Shown: positions 6,848 through 13,370, counted from the first letter of the stretch. The stretch: 21,887 nt of DNA from JAFCCL01 sp041645325 (GCA_041645325.1 JBAZQI010000017.1:1-21887), one strand, 5' to 3'. Notes: generated by a model from the letters alone, not told the origin. A program made the numbers and translations.

Positions 6848-6866
6848 TTTTTTCCGGCTTTTTTTC
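6848..6866 (+). terminator. Oligo-T terminator after tRNA-Val
   Basis: Two T tracts (6848-6853 and 6859-6865) follow the tRNA directly. Archaeal RNA polymerase commonly terminates at such runs. Confidence 0.5.
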
Positions 6867-6873
6867 AAAAAGG

Positions 6874-6880
6874 TTAAATA
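6874..6880 (+). promoter_or_regulatory. TATA box for the small ORF and transglutaminase genes
   Basis: TTAAATA centred about 27 nt before the ATG at 6904, so the transcript should begin at or next to the start codon. Confidence 0.5.
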
Positions 6881-6903
6881 AGGGTTTTGCCTTAACTTAA
6901 AGC

Positions 6904-7086
6904 ATGCCAGACAAGGGAAGAAAAATCCCAATAGATGTCCTAATGGAAGGTAGCGGCGGAGACCTTGTGTTCAGGGAGGTTCGGGCAAGCAAAGATGACT
7001 TGCGCGACCTGATTGAGGCAAGCAGGAACCCTGTAATAAAAAACAATGTTTTCAAGGCAGGGGACGGAAAAAGGGTGAAGCTTTAA
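6904..7086 (+). CDS. Small 60-aa protein translationally coupled to the transglutaminase-like gene
   Basis: Unrecognised. It starts MPDKGRKIPIDVLMEG, is mixed-charge and has no cysteine or membrane helix, so it is probably a small soluble cytoplasmic protein. Its TAA stop shares one base with the ATG of the next gene (TAATG), which strongly suggests a real ORF and coupled translation. A TATA box 24-30 nt upstream supports a leaderless start. The partner gene makes an exported protein while this one has no signal peptide, so a direct physical partnership is not implied. Confidence 0.7.
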   Translation: MPDKGRKIPIDVLMEGSGGDLVFREVRASKDDLRDLIEASRNPVIKNNVFKAGDGKRVKL

Positions 7087-8777
7087 TGCACAGTGGGAAA
7101 ATTGCCGTGCTTACCCTGCTTGTTTTTCTGTGCACTGGCGCATTCTCGGCGGAAATTGAAAACAGCACTGCCATGCAAACAGTAAGGGCACATGTCTTGA
7201 TAGAAGGGCAGGGAAGCATAACCGGAAGCCTGAACGGCACAGAGGCAAAAATAGAAATTCTGAGTTTCAGGGATACAGAATACCAAAAAATCATTTTGCT
7301 TGAAGAAACCCTTGAGATAAACGGCAAGCAGGTGCGGGCTGAGCCGAAAGAAGACGAATTCGGGAACAGGTACGCGCTGTTCAAGGTTAAGAGTGTTGGA
7401 AGCTTCACATACAAAATTGACGCGGTAATTGAAACAGACGCAATGCTGCCTGAGCTTCAGGACTATAGCCTCTCAAACAAAATAGGCGAATTTCCCGAAT
7501 TTTTGAAGCCGAGCGAAAACATAGAATCAAACCACGAAACAATAAGGACAATGGCGCTCAACACCTTTGACAGCAACAGCCTGCTTGAAACAATTGCAGA
7601 TGTAACACAATGGACATACGACAACATAGAATATGACCTGAATTTTTACCCGGAAACTTATTCCGCAATCTCAACACTGGGCACAAGAAAAGGAGTCTGC
7701 GACGAATTTGCGGTTGTTGCAGCCGCAATGCTTAGGGCAAAAGGCATTCCGACAAGGATTGTAACAGGCCTCACCTTCAACCCGGAGAAACACCTGGGCT
7801 GGAACAACCATGCATGGCTCCAGGCATACAGCCCAAACAGCGGCTGGATTTCCCTTGACCCCACATTTGGAGAAGCGGGCGTAGTGGACGGCACGCACAT
7901 GCAAAGAGGCGTTTTTTCCGACCCGGCAGAGTCAAGCATCTCCAAGGCAAGCGCCGTGCAGACAGCCTCTATAGACATTGAGGAAAAACAGGCAAGCGTG
8001 GAACTCCAATCATCGCAAAAATTCGGCAAAGTGTTCACAATAGAAACGGAAAAAATCGTGATGCCCACAAACAAATGGCACGAACTCAAGGCAGGCGTTG
8101 CCAACGGGATAGAAGGCAATGTAATAGGCTGGATTAGCCTTGTGCTGCCAGCCGATTTTACTGCACAGGAAAACAAAAAAATCCTGCTTTTTGGGCCAGG
8201 CGAAGAAAAGGAAATTTCATGGCAAATAAGGGTTGACAAGGAACTCAAAAAAAATGAATACCTTTCAGGCCAATACAGGATAATCGCGCTTGGAGACGAA
8301 GCAGAGGAAAGCCTCAAGGTCCTGCCTGGCACAACAGGCCTAAAGGAAGAAGCCGACATTGAACTCGCAAGCCTTATTCCAATCATCCAGGAGGGGCTGC
8401 TTATTGTAAATATAGAGCTTGAAAATATTGGTGCAAGGGACGCAACGGCAACAATAACTGTCGAAGGCAATGAACAGGAAATAACGGTGCCCGGCTTTGA
8501 AAGCAAAAAGGCAAGCGTTTCAATTGAAAGCATTGAAAACAAGGGCTACGCGGTTACAATAAAAGGGGACGGCATAGACTACGAAACAACGATAACAGTG
8601 CAGGAAGGCAAGCCATTGCCGGAACAGCCCCCAGCCCAAATTCAGGGGCAATACCAGCCGGTTACACAGGCAATCGACCTGCAGGGAATATTCACCATTG
8701 AAACAGGCATAATGGCGGCAATAGGCATAGGAATTGCAGCCATTGTGCTTCTTTTAAAAGAATTGTTGTCAAGATAA
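7086..8777 (+). CDS. Secreted, membrane-anchored transglutaminase-like protein
   Basis: 563 residues. A signal peptide (about 1-22, ending GAFSA) leads into a beta-rich N-terminal region and a transglutaminase-like cysteine-protease-fold core (about 150-275). The catalytic triad is visible: C205 in RKGVCDEFAVVAAAMLRAKG, H242 in GWNNHAWLQAY, D258 in ISLDPTFGE. After it come beta-sandwich stretches, the last (about 430-500, with LLIVNIELENIGARDATATI) resembling CARDB-type adhesion modules. A Pro/Gln-rich spacer leads to one membrane helix (about 538-559) and a short tail, so the enzyme faces outward. Such proteins may cleave or cross-link envelope proteins; the substrate is unknown. It overlaps the upstream 60-aa ORF by one base and ends 9 nt before a tRNA. 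Confidence 0.88.
   Translation: MHSGKIAVLTLLVFLCTGAFSAEIENSTAMQTVRAHVLIEGQGSITGSLNGTEAKIEILSFRDTEYQKIILLEETLEINGKQVRAEPKEDEFGNRYALFKVKSVGSFTYKIDAVIETDAMLPELQDYSLSNKIGEFPEFLKPSENIESNHETIRTMALNTFDSNSLLETIADVTQWTYDNIEYDLNFYPETYSAISTLGTRKGVCDEFAVVAAAMLRAKGIPTRIVTGLTFNPEKHLGWNNHAWLQAYSPNSGWISLDPTFGEAGVVDGTHMQRGVFSDPAESSISKASAVQTASIDIEEKQASVELQSSQKFGKVFTIETEKIVMPTNKWHELKAGVANGIEGNVIGWISLVLPADFTAQENKKILLFGPGEEKEISWQIRVDKELKKNEYLSGQYRIIALGDEAEESLKVLPGTTGLKEEADIELASLIPIIQEGLLIVNIELENIGARDATATITVEGNEQEITVPGFESKKASVSIESIENKGYAVTIKGDGIDYETTITVQEGKPLPEQPPAQIQGQYQPVTQAIDLQGIFTIETGIMAAIGIGIAAIVLLLKELLSR
8751..8760 (+). promoter_or_regulatory. Possible TATA box for tRNA-Gly(GCC)
   Basis: CTTTTAAAAG, 27-36 nt upstream of the tRNA 5' end and inside the 3' end of the transglutaminase gene. 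Read-through from that gene is the alternative. Confidence 0.35.
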
Positions 8778-8823
8778 TTTCTAGAAGCGGTTGTAGGCTA
8801 GTGGTTATGCTTCGACCTTGCCA

Positions 8824-9059
8824 AAAGCCTTTCTTTAAAAAAGAAAGGCTTGCGAAAGAAGCCTTTTTGCCTCACGGCAAAAAGCCTTGGGAAAACCAAA
8901 ATCGCTGTTGCGATTTGAAAGCCATTTTTTGCTCGGGCAAAACCTTAGAGATGCTAAAGCACCTCTTATGGTTTCTGAACCCCATGGGTTCAGAAAAAGC
9001 CTTGGGAAAAAATGCTTCGCAAAGCGAAAAGAACGCTTGGCTATGCCAGGCATGCAACC
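8824..9059 (+). other. tRNA-Gly intron made of a run of hairpins
   Basis: The intron has no LAGLIDADG ORF. It folds on paper into successive stems: 12 bp at 8825-8836/8840-8851 (loop AAA); 9 bp at 8863-8871/8876-8884 (loop TCAC); 7 bp at 8899-8905/8910-8916 (loop TGTT); 6 bp at 8927-8932/8937-8942 (loop TCGG); an interrupted 7-bp stem with one A-C mismatch at 8948-8954/8959-8965; 11 bp at 8972-8982/8986-8996 (loop CAT); and 5 bp at 9016-9020/9024-9028. The first hairpin competes with the inner bulge-helix-bulge helix, because both use GCCT (8827-8830). At 236 nt it is long for an archaeal tRNA intron without an endonuclease gene. Confidence 0.75.
8879..9010 (+). repeat. 17-bp perfect direct repeat inside the tRNA intron
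   Basis: AAAAAGCCTTGGGAAAA occurs at 8879-8895 and again at 8994-9010, 115 nt apart, each copy directly after the 3' arm of a strong hairpin. This points to internal duplication or to a repeated binding motif. Confidence 0.7.
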
Positions 9060-9101
9060 AGGTCGAGACCCGGGTTCAATTCCCGGCAACCGCATTCAAT
9101 T

Positions 9102-9644
9102 ATGCCGAAACTTTCGCAGCAGCAAAAGGCTATTTTGCAGAAAATAAAAAAGCTTGCGCCGCAAAGAAGATACTGGAACGAAATCGGTAACGCGGCTGTT
9201 TACGAGTTAGACCGGCTTGGCGCAGGCCCGATAACAGGCGGGGCAAAGCACTATGATCCAGACAAGGCGAAAGTTTCCCGCATTGGCAGGCAGCTGGTGG
9301 CAATCTGCCAGATGTGCGAAAACGCAAGTGAAAAACTATGTTTGAGGCTTTCGGCACTTTGTGAAAATGGAAAGAAGCTTGGAATCCCAAGAGAGATACT
9401 AATTGGCAGTGCAAAAATTTTCAAACAAAAAGGCAAACCAAGAAAACCCGATTTTGATAATTTGCGGGCTTTGTTGCATGAGGGCCCGTCACACCCTGAG
9501 GCGATTGAACTGTTGCGCAAACAAATAGAAACCGCCAGCAATAGGGAAGCTGATTTGATTTGGAATTCAATACAGGCGCTTGAAGGAAAAAAAGCAAAAC
9601 CAGGCTATGTTAATAGGCCAGTAAAAAGGCGGCGCAGAAGGTAA
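9102..9644 (+). CDS. Basic protein of unknown function, starting 7 nt after tRNA-Gly(GCC)
   Basis: A 180-aa protein I do not recognise. It begins MPKLSQQQKAILQKIKK and is very basic, ending in KRRRRR, so nucleic-acid or ribosome binding is plausible. Four cysteines cluster at 69, 72, 80 and 87 in a helical-looking segment, which could hold a metal but is not a standard zinc ribbon. The C-terminal half (118-160: FDNLRALLHEGPSHPEAIELL) looks like helical repeats. The frame continues upstream into the tRNA, but the ATG at 9102 is the first one outside it. There is no room for a separate promoter, so expression should be by co-transcription with the tRNA. A T-rich stretch follows the stop. Confidence 0.75.
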   Translation: MPKLSQQQKAILQKIKKLAPQRRYWNEIGNAAVYELDRLGAGPITGGAKHYDPDKAKVSRIGRQLVAICQMCENASEKLCLRLSALCENGKKLGIPREILIGSAKIFKQKGKPRKPDFDNLRALLHEGPSHPEAIELLRKQIETASNREADLIWNSIQALEGKKAKPGYVNRPVKRRRRR

Positions 9645-9735
9645 ACTTTTTCTTGCTTTTAATGGCTTGACCACTATGAGAAGTAATGGCAAGCTTGGGC
9701 AAATCAGACAAATAGCAGTAGGAATGGCGCTGCAT

Positions 9736-10626
9736 TCATTTTTCCAAAATCTGCTTGTATATTGAAACAAGGGCAAAGTTGCAGCAAAGCATCTGGAAAG
9801 GGCAAAGCAGCATTGCCGAGGCAATTGCGGCAAGCGCAAAGGAAACGACAAAGTTTGACGCAAGGTAATAGGAGGAGATGAAAGCCGCCAGCAGGGAAAG
9901 AGATATGAGGATTATTGAGCTTGCAATGCCTACAATCAGGACAATTGCGGCAAAGGCAGCCAAAATCCGCATGATTTTCCCCTTTGTTATTTTGCTACTT
10001 TCCCCGAGAGCCTCGGAAAGGGAACAGCCCCTTTCCAGGAAAACGATGCCTGAGAAAAAAAGCCTTGCAAAATTGTATGCAAAGACAAAAAGGTATGCTG
10101 TGAAAATAGCGGCGGCAAGCGCAAGGCTTCCGGCCGCAAGCGCCTGGCTGGGAATAAAAGAGCCCAGAACAAAGACAATGCCTACAAGCGGAAGCAAAAG
10201 CATTCTCCTGTTGTAAACCGAAAAAAGCGCGGCAAAAGGCGTTGCAATTTCAATAAAAAAAAGCGTAAAAAACTGCATTGGCCCAAAGCGCGGGGTCTTT
10301 ATTGATGCAAGGTCAAAGCCGAAAAGAAACACAAGGGTCTGAATGTAAAAGGCAATCAGCAGAAAGAGAAAATAAAAGGGAATTGTGGCAAAGAAAAAAG
10401 TAATCGCATTTGCGCCTGTCGACAAAGGGTCAAGCAGCATTGCCTTGAAGCTGGAATAGCTTCCGGAAAGCAAACTCAAGAAAAGGTCCCTGAACAAAAA
10501 GAATGCAAGGCCGAGCAGGGCAAGAAGAAAAAGCGCGTGCAAAAGCCACACCACGCCAGCATACTTCAGAAAACGCCTGTTGTTCCTCCAACTGAACGAA
10601 AAATGAAAAACCTCGCCGTAGTCCAT
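9736..10626 (-). CDS. Polytopic membrane protein
   Basis: 296 residues from the ATG at 10626. Roughly six to seven hydrophobic helices are visible, two of them early (about 22-50 and 75-100) and a dense C-terminal set (about 215-290). Between them lies an amphipathic segment, GIVFLERGCSLSEALGESSKITKGKIMRIL. Such an 'xEALxxSxxLxKGR' helix resembles the DUF7544 / glycerophosphodiesterase-membrane-domain type proteins that are widespread in archaea; I give this as a resemblance only. No catalytic motif is visible. The frame extends 23 codons upstream, but a TATA-like box (10653-10662) lies 27-36 nt before 10626, so the shorter form is preferred. That box lies in the 3' end of the thymidylate kinase gene. 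Confidence 0.75.
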   Translation of the reverse strand: MDYGEVFHFSFSWRNNRRFLKYAGVVWLLHALFLLALLGLAFFLFRDLFLSLLSGSYSSFKAMLLDPLSTGANAITFFFATIPFYFLFLLIAFYIQTLVFLFGFDLASIKTPRFGPMQFFTLFFIEIATPFAALFSVYNRRMLLLPLVGIVFVLGSFIPSQALAAGSLALAAAIFTAYLFVFAYNFARLFFSGIVFLERGCSLSEALGESSKITKGKIMRILAAFAAIVLIVGIASSIILISLSLLAAFISSYYLASNFVVSFALAAIASAMLLCPFQMLCCNFALVSIYKQILEK

Positions 10627-10652
10627 GCAAACCGGCAAAAATAGGCAAAAGA

Positions 10653-10662
10653 AATATTTAAA
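10653..10662 (-). promoter_or_regulatory. TATA-like box overlapping the tmk 3' end
   Basis: Minus strand TTTAAATATT, 27-36 nt upstream of the ATG at 10626. It spans the stop codon of the upstream thymidylate kinase gene, so the membrane protein gene can be transcribed on its own. Confidence 0.5.
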
Positions 10663-11296
10663 GGTATTCCCGCAATTTTTGCCAAAGCAGGCCATGAATT
10701 TCTTCCTTTGGCCTTATTCCCTTTCCCGAAAAGCAGTCAATAGTGAACCAGCCGGGCCTCTTGCTCAAGGAAAGGTAAACGCCCCTTACAGCCTCGAGGT
10801 ACTTTAAGTCAAGCTCGTGGATGTCCTTTTCCCTGGCCCTGCCTTTCATCAGGTTGGCTGAAACAGAAACAGGCAGGTCAAGAAAAATGGTTAAGTCCGG
10901 CTGCGGCAGCCTTGATTCAACTGCTTCAAGCCAGCGGATAAATTCCTGCCTGCCCTTTCCTTCAAACTTTGCGGCCTGGTGCGCAACATTGCTCGCAATG
11001 TACCTGTCGCAGACAACAATTTTGCCCTTGCCAAGCTCTTGCTCAATCCAGGGCATTGCATCAAGCCTGTCAAGCGAATAAAGAAGGGAAGCGAACTCTG
11101 GCTTTACCTCTTGCAGGGAGCCGAATTCCCCACGAAGGTATTTTTTCACAAGCTTGCCCCAAAATTCTTCATAACGCGGAAAAGAAACCATTGCGCCGGA
11201 AAAGCCTTCCTTTTTCAGCCTTTCAAAAAGAAGCTTTGCCTGCGTATGCTTGCCGGAAGCATCAGCGCCCTCAATTGCAATAAGCAAACCCTTCAT
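10658..11296 (-). CDS. tmk: Thymidylate kinase
   Basis: Phosphorylates dTMP to dTDP for DNA synthesis, in the cytoplasm. 212 residues, normal family length. The P-loop is EGADASGKHTQ (residues 9-19), with His17 in the position usually held by Ser or Thr next to Thr18. The FPRY segment (39-42) contacts dTMP in the family, and D97-R98-Y99 in VVCDRYIAS is the hallmark DR(Y/H) motif. LTIFLDLP (135-142) and the Arg-rich lid KGRAREKDIHELDLKYLEAV complete the fold. The ATG at 11296 gives the canonical start, three residues before the first strand. The gene is divergent from the LAGLIDADG endonuclease gene and ends 31 nt before the next minus-strand start codon. Confidence 0.93.
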   Translation of the reverse strand: MKGLLIAIEGADASGKHTQAKLLFERLKKEGFSGAMVSFPRYEEFWGKLVKKYLRGEFGSLQEVKPEFASLLYSLDRLDAMPWIEQELGKGKIVVCDRYIASNVAHQAAKFEGKGRQEFIRWLEAVESRLPQPDLTIFLDLPVSVSANLMKGRAREKDIHELDLKYLEAVRGVYLSLSKRPGWFTIDCFSGKGIRPKEEIHGLLWQKLREYL

Positions 11297-11375
11297 TAAT
11301 GGATAAATAATTGCAAATGAATTAAAATGATACCTAAATCAACGGGCAATGAGAAGGTATTACCGGAAATCTCAA

Positions 11376-11399
11376 GTTTAAAAAAAAGGTTAAATAAAA
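11376..11399 (+). promoter_or_regulatory. TATA-like region for the LAGLIDADG gene
   Basis: Two candidate boxes, GTTTAAAAAA (11376-11385) and TTAAATAAAA (11390-11399), precede the ATG at 11417. The first would give a leader of about 10 nt. They lie in the 120-nt divergent region shared with thymidylate kinase. Confidence 0.4.
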
Positions 11400-11416
11400 A
11401 GGAATAAAAGTAACAT

Positions 11417-12307
11417 ATGCCACTATTCTTGGATTTACCTGAAGGAGAACAGAAAAAAATTCTTAAGGAATTGAAAGAAACATTTGGTATTACGTGGGAT
11501 GAGATAGCCAAGCTTCTGGAAGTAAACCGCAGCATGGTTTTTCAATACCTGCGAGAAAAAAGCAGGCTGCCCATTAAAAGATTGCTTTTCATCTGCAGAA
11601 AGAAAAAACTGCCTTTTTCAAAATACTCGGCACTTAAAACAATAGAACTGGCCGGTTATGGCCTGAAAGAACCGCATGAACCCAAACTTGACGCACGATT
11701 AGCAGAACTTCTGGGGGCATTGGGAGGCGACGGTTGCGTTTGTGAAACAGGAAATGATGTAAGCATTACCTGCAGCGCAATTGTAGACTATGAGTACGTG
11801 GACAAACACATCAAAAATCTATTTGCCACACTGTTCAGGTTGCCACCAAAAGTAATCAGCGAGGGCACAAGAATTAAATGCCGAATTTATTCCAAGAAAC
11901 TCAAGGAATTTCTTTCAGAAAAACACCAATTCCCAATAGGCAACAGAAAAAACAGGATGAGAATTCCCAAAAGAATAATGAAAAACAAAGCATTGCTGAA
12001 ATGCTACCTGCGCGGCCTGTTTGATACCGACGGCAGCTTCCACAGGCGAAGAAAGAACTCAGGCGTTGTGGAATACATAAGCTGCAGCCCAAAATACCTG
12101 AAAGATGTAAAAGATGCCTTAACGCTGCTCGGATTCTCGGCAAGCCTCTCTGGAAAAAGCGTCTACATTTATGACCAGCTGCAAGTTCACAGGTTCTTCA
12201 AAACAATCAAACCCAAGAATTTAAAACACATAACCAAGTACAAAATATTTAGAAAAACAAAAAAGGTTCCCACCCACAAAGAAATCGTTAAAATAATGCG
12301 CCCGTAG
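11417..12307 (+). CDS. Free-standing LAGLIDADG homing endonuclease with N-terminal HTH
   Basis: 296 residues. An N-terminal helix-turn-helix (about 25-52: TWDEIAKLLEVNRSMVFQYL) precedes two LAGLIDADG motifs. The first is LAELLGALGGDG with D105, the second KCYLRGLFDTDG with D205, so both catalytic acids are present and the single chain should act as a pseudo-dimer. The endonuclease body runs from about 90 to 290. No intein splice motifs flank it and it is not inside an intron. Its last codons and TAG stop (12305-12307) lie within the first ten bases of tRNA-Gly(TCC), and the TAG is tRNA bases 8-10. A mobile gene lodged at a tRNA is the likely explanation; HTH-LAGLIDADG regulators of the WhiA type are an alternative reading. 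The coding frame is intact. Confidence 0.88.
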   Translation: MPLFLDLPEGEQKKILKELKETFGITWDEIAKLLEVNRSMVFQYLREKSRLPIKRLLFICRKKKLPFSKYSALKTIELAGYGLKEPHEPKLDARLAELLGALGGDGCVCETGNDVSITCSAIVDYEYVDKHIKNLFATLFRLPPKVISEGTRIKCRIYSKKLKEFLSEKHQFPIGNRKNRMRIPKRIMKNKALLKCYLRGLFDTDGSFHRRRKNSGVVEYISCSPKYLKDVKDALTLLGFSASLSGKSVYIYDQLQVHRFFKTIKPKNLKHITKYKIFRKTKKVPTHKEIVKIMRP

Positions 12308-12368
12308 TCTAGCGGCAGGATCTCACCCTTCCAAGGTGATGACCCGGGTTCGAATCCCGGCGGGCGCA
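12298..12368 (+). tRNA. tRNA-Gly(TCC)
   Basis: A complete 71-nt cloverleaf without intron. The acceptor GCGCCCG pairs with CGGGCGC, the anticodon stem TCACC/GGTGA surrounds CTTCCAA with anticodon TCC, the T arm is CCGGG-TTCGAAT-CCCGG and the discriminator is A. Its first ten bases are also the 3' end of the LAGLIDADG gene. The RNase P protein gene starts two bases after its 3' end. There is no clear TATA box 25-35 nt upstream. A possible one at 12243-12251 would leave a roughly 20-nt 5' leader to be removed by RNase P. Confidence 0.95.
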
Positions 12369-12370
12369 TC

Positions 12371-12664
12371 ATGTCTTCAAAAAACAGGCGGCGCGAAATC
12401 GCGCTTGAAAGGATTTACAGGCTGTTTGAGGTTGCTGAACAGGAGTTTGAAAAGCAGCCTGAGCGCAGCAAAAGGTATGTTGAGCTTGCAAGAAAGCTTG
12501 GCACGCGCAACAAGGCAGTCATTCCGGCTGAATTGAAGAAAAGGTTTTGCAAAAAATGCGGCGCATTTTTGGTTAAGGGAAAAAACGCGGAATTCGCCGA
12601 ACAAGGCGAGCTTGTTGAAATAAAATGCAAAGAATGCGGGTTCTGCTTCAAAAAGGGAAAGTAA
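12371..12664 (+). CDS. rnp4: Ribonuclease P protein component 4 (Rpp21/Rnp4)
   Basis: Zinc-ribbon subunit of archaeal RNase P, which trims tRNA 5' ends. 97 residues, matching the family. The N-terminal helices (ALERIYRLFEVAEQEF and SKRYVELARKLGTRNKAVIP) carry the A-x-x-R-I and R-Y-x-x-L-A-R-K signatures. The four zinc ligands are C60, C63, C86 and C89 (FCKKCG and IKCKECG). The ATG is two bases after tRNA-Gly(TCC), so it must be co-transcribed with the tRNA. Cutting at the tRNA 3' end would leave a leaderless mRNA with a two-base leader. This places an RNase P subunit in the same transcript as an RNase P substrate. Confidence 0.93.
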   Translation: MSSKNRRREIALERIYRLFEVAEQEFEKQPERSKRYVELARKLGTRNKAVIPAELKKRFCKKCGAFLVKGKNAEFAEQGELVEIKCKECGFCFKKGK

Positions 12665-12759
12665 TTGGTACCTTGAAGAGATTCAGCATTTTAGCCCAGG
12701 GGCGTTTATTAATTCTGTTGGCTGGTTTAGCTTAGGCAATTTCCATGCTGCAAGCAGAC

Positions 12760-13350
12760 TCAAGACGGTTTTGCAGCGGATTGCACATTTTTGGCTGCGT
12801 GGGCATCCAATAATTTTGCGGCAGTTTCAATTTTTTCAACACCCCCAAAGTCCGCTATGTAATAGGTTGGCTTTTTTGTTACCGGGTCTTCAATTAATTT
12901 CCACGCATCGTGGTAAGCCCTATAGCCGTTCTTAACCAAAAGGTCATCCTCTTTTTTTCTTTGGGCAAAAACTTCGTGCCACTGCTCTTCGGTAAGTTCC
13001 GCAATCTCTTTATAGCGGGTTAAGAAAAAGGCCAGCCTTCTTCGCCCAAAACTTTTCCTTAGCCTTATTGTGGGGAGAATGTGCAGGCCGAGCTTTTTTT
13101 CCGCATTTAAGCGCTTTAGTCCTGCCATTATTTCAAACTGTTTTTTTGGGTTTCGGAGCACTTCAGGCGGGCTTATCGCAGGCGCGTGAAATTGTTTTTC
13201 TGCAAGAAGGATTGCCCTTGTTTTGCCGTGCTTTTTCAAGGTAACGGTTGATTCAAAAACAACCCCTTCGTAGTTTCCACCGAGCCTTTTTCCCCTTTGG
13301 ATTCTTCTGGCCAACCGCGGCCTTCTCCCGCCGTATAAAACAGGGCACAT
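12760..13350 (-). CDS. Small putative kinase-like protein
   Basis: 196 residues and no confident family. The order of motifs suggests a compact protein-kinase-like fold: a glycine-rich loop GGNYEGVVFES (24-34), a lysine in LLAEKQF (K52), a possible helix-C glutamate (FEIMAGLKRL, 72-81), a hinge-like LAFFLTRYKEIAEL (106-119), YHDAW (146-150) at the catalytic-loop position, and YIADFGG (164-170) at the metal-binding DFG position. The catalytic loop is poor, with no clear HxDxxxxN, and the C-lobe after DFG is only about 26 residues long. It may therefore be a minimal or inactive kinase. The basic N-terminus (GGRRPRLARRIQRGKR) could bind nucleic acid. An A/T-rich box at 13371-13380, about 25 nt upstream, supports the ATG start. 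Confidence 0.6.
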   Translation of the reverse strand: MCPVLYGGRRPRLARRIQRGKRLGGNYEGVVFESTVTLKKHGKTRAILLAEKQFHAPAISPPEVLRNPKKQFEIMAGLKRLNAEKKLGLHILPTIRLRKSFGRRRLAFFLTRYKEIAELTEEQWHEVFAQRKKEDDLLVKNGYRAYHDAWKLIEDPVTKKPTYYIADFGGVEKIETAAKLLDAHAAKNVQSAAKPS

Positions 13351-13370
13351 GGAAAGAATTGCGGAATTGG

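Larger units (their letters stand above)
8787..9094 (+). tRNA. tRNA-Gly(GCC) interrupted by a 236-nt intron
   Basis: Exon 1 is 8787-8823: acceptor GCGGTTG, D arm GGC...GCT, anticodon stem CGACC and loop TTGCCA. Exon 2 is 9060-9094: A38, stem GGTCG, variable AGAC, T arm CCGGG-TTCAATT-CCCGG, acceptor CAACCGC and discriminator A. Joined, they form a normal 72-nt tRNA with anticodon GCC. The intron sits at the canonical 37/38 site. The junction fits an archaeal bulge-helix-bulge: TTGC (8818-8821) pairs with GCAA (9054-9057), leaving 3-nt bulges CAA (8822-8824) and CCA (9058-9060). The inner helix is imperfect (A-T, A-A mismatch, then GCCT/AGGC), so this is a relaxed motif. An ORF begins 7 nt after the tRNA end. 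Confidence 0.9.

Noticed and set aside
7658..8542. 294-codon minus-strand ORF
   Set aside because: Antisense to the transglutaminase-like gene, which has a clear signal peptide and catalytic triad.
8824..9059. CRISPR array or homing-endonuclease ORF in the tRNA intron
   Set aside because: The hairpins differ in sequence and spacing, only one motif repeats, and no LAGLIDADG-like frame is present.
8787..9094. tRNA pseudogene disrupted by an insertion
   Set aside because: Both halves pair perfectly, the break is at the canonical 37/38 site, and a splicing-like junction is visible.
9012..9101. Upstream extension of the 180-aa protein into the tRNA intron and exon 2
   Set aside because: It would translate tRNA sequence; the ATG at 9102 is the first one past the tRNA.
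11417..12307. Intein or intron-encoded status of the LAGLIDADG gene
   Set aside because: No extein coding sequence or splice motifs flank it, and the neighbouring tRNA is intact without an intron.
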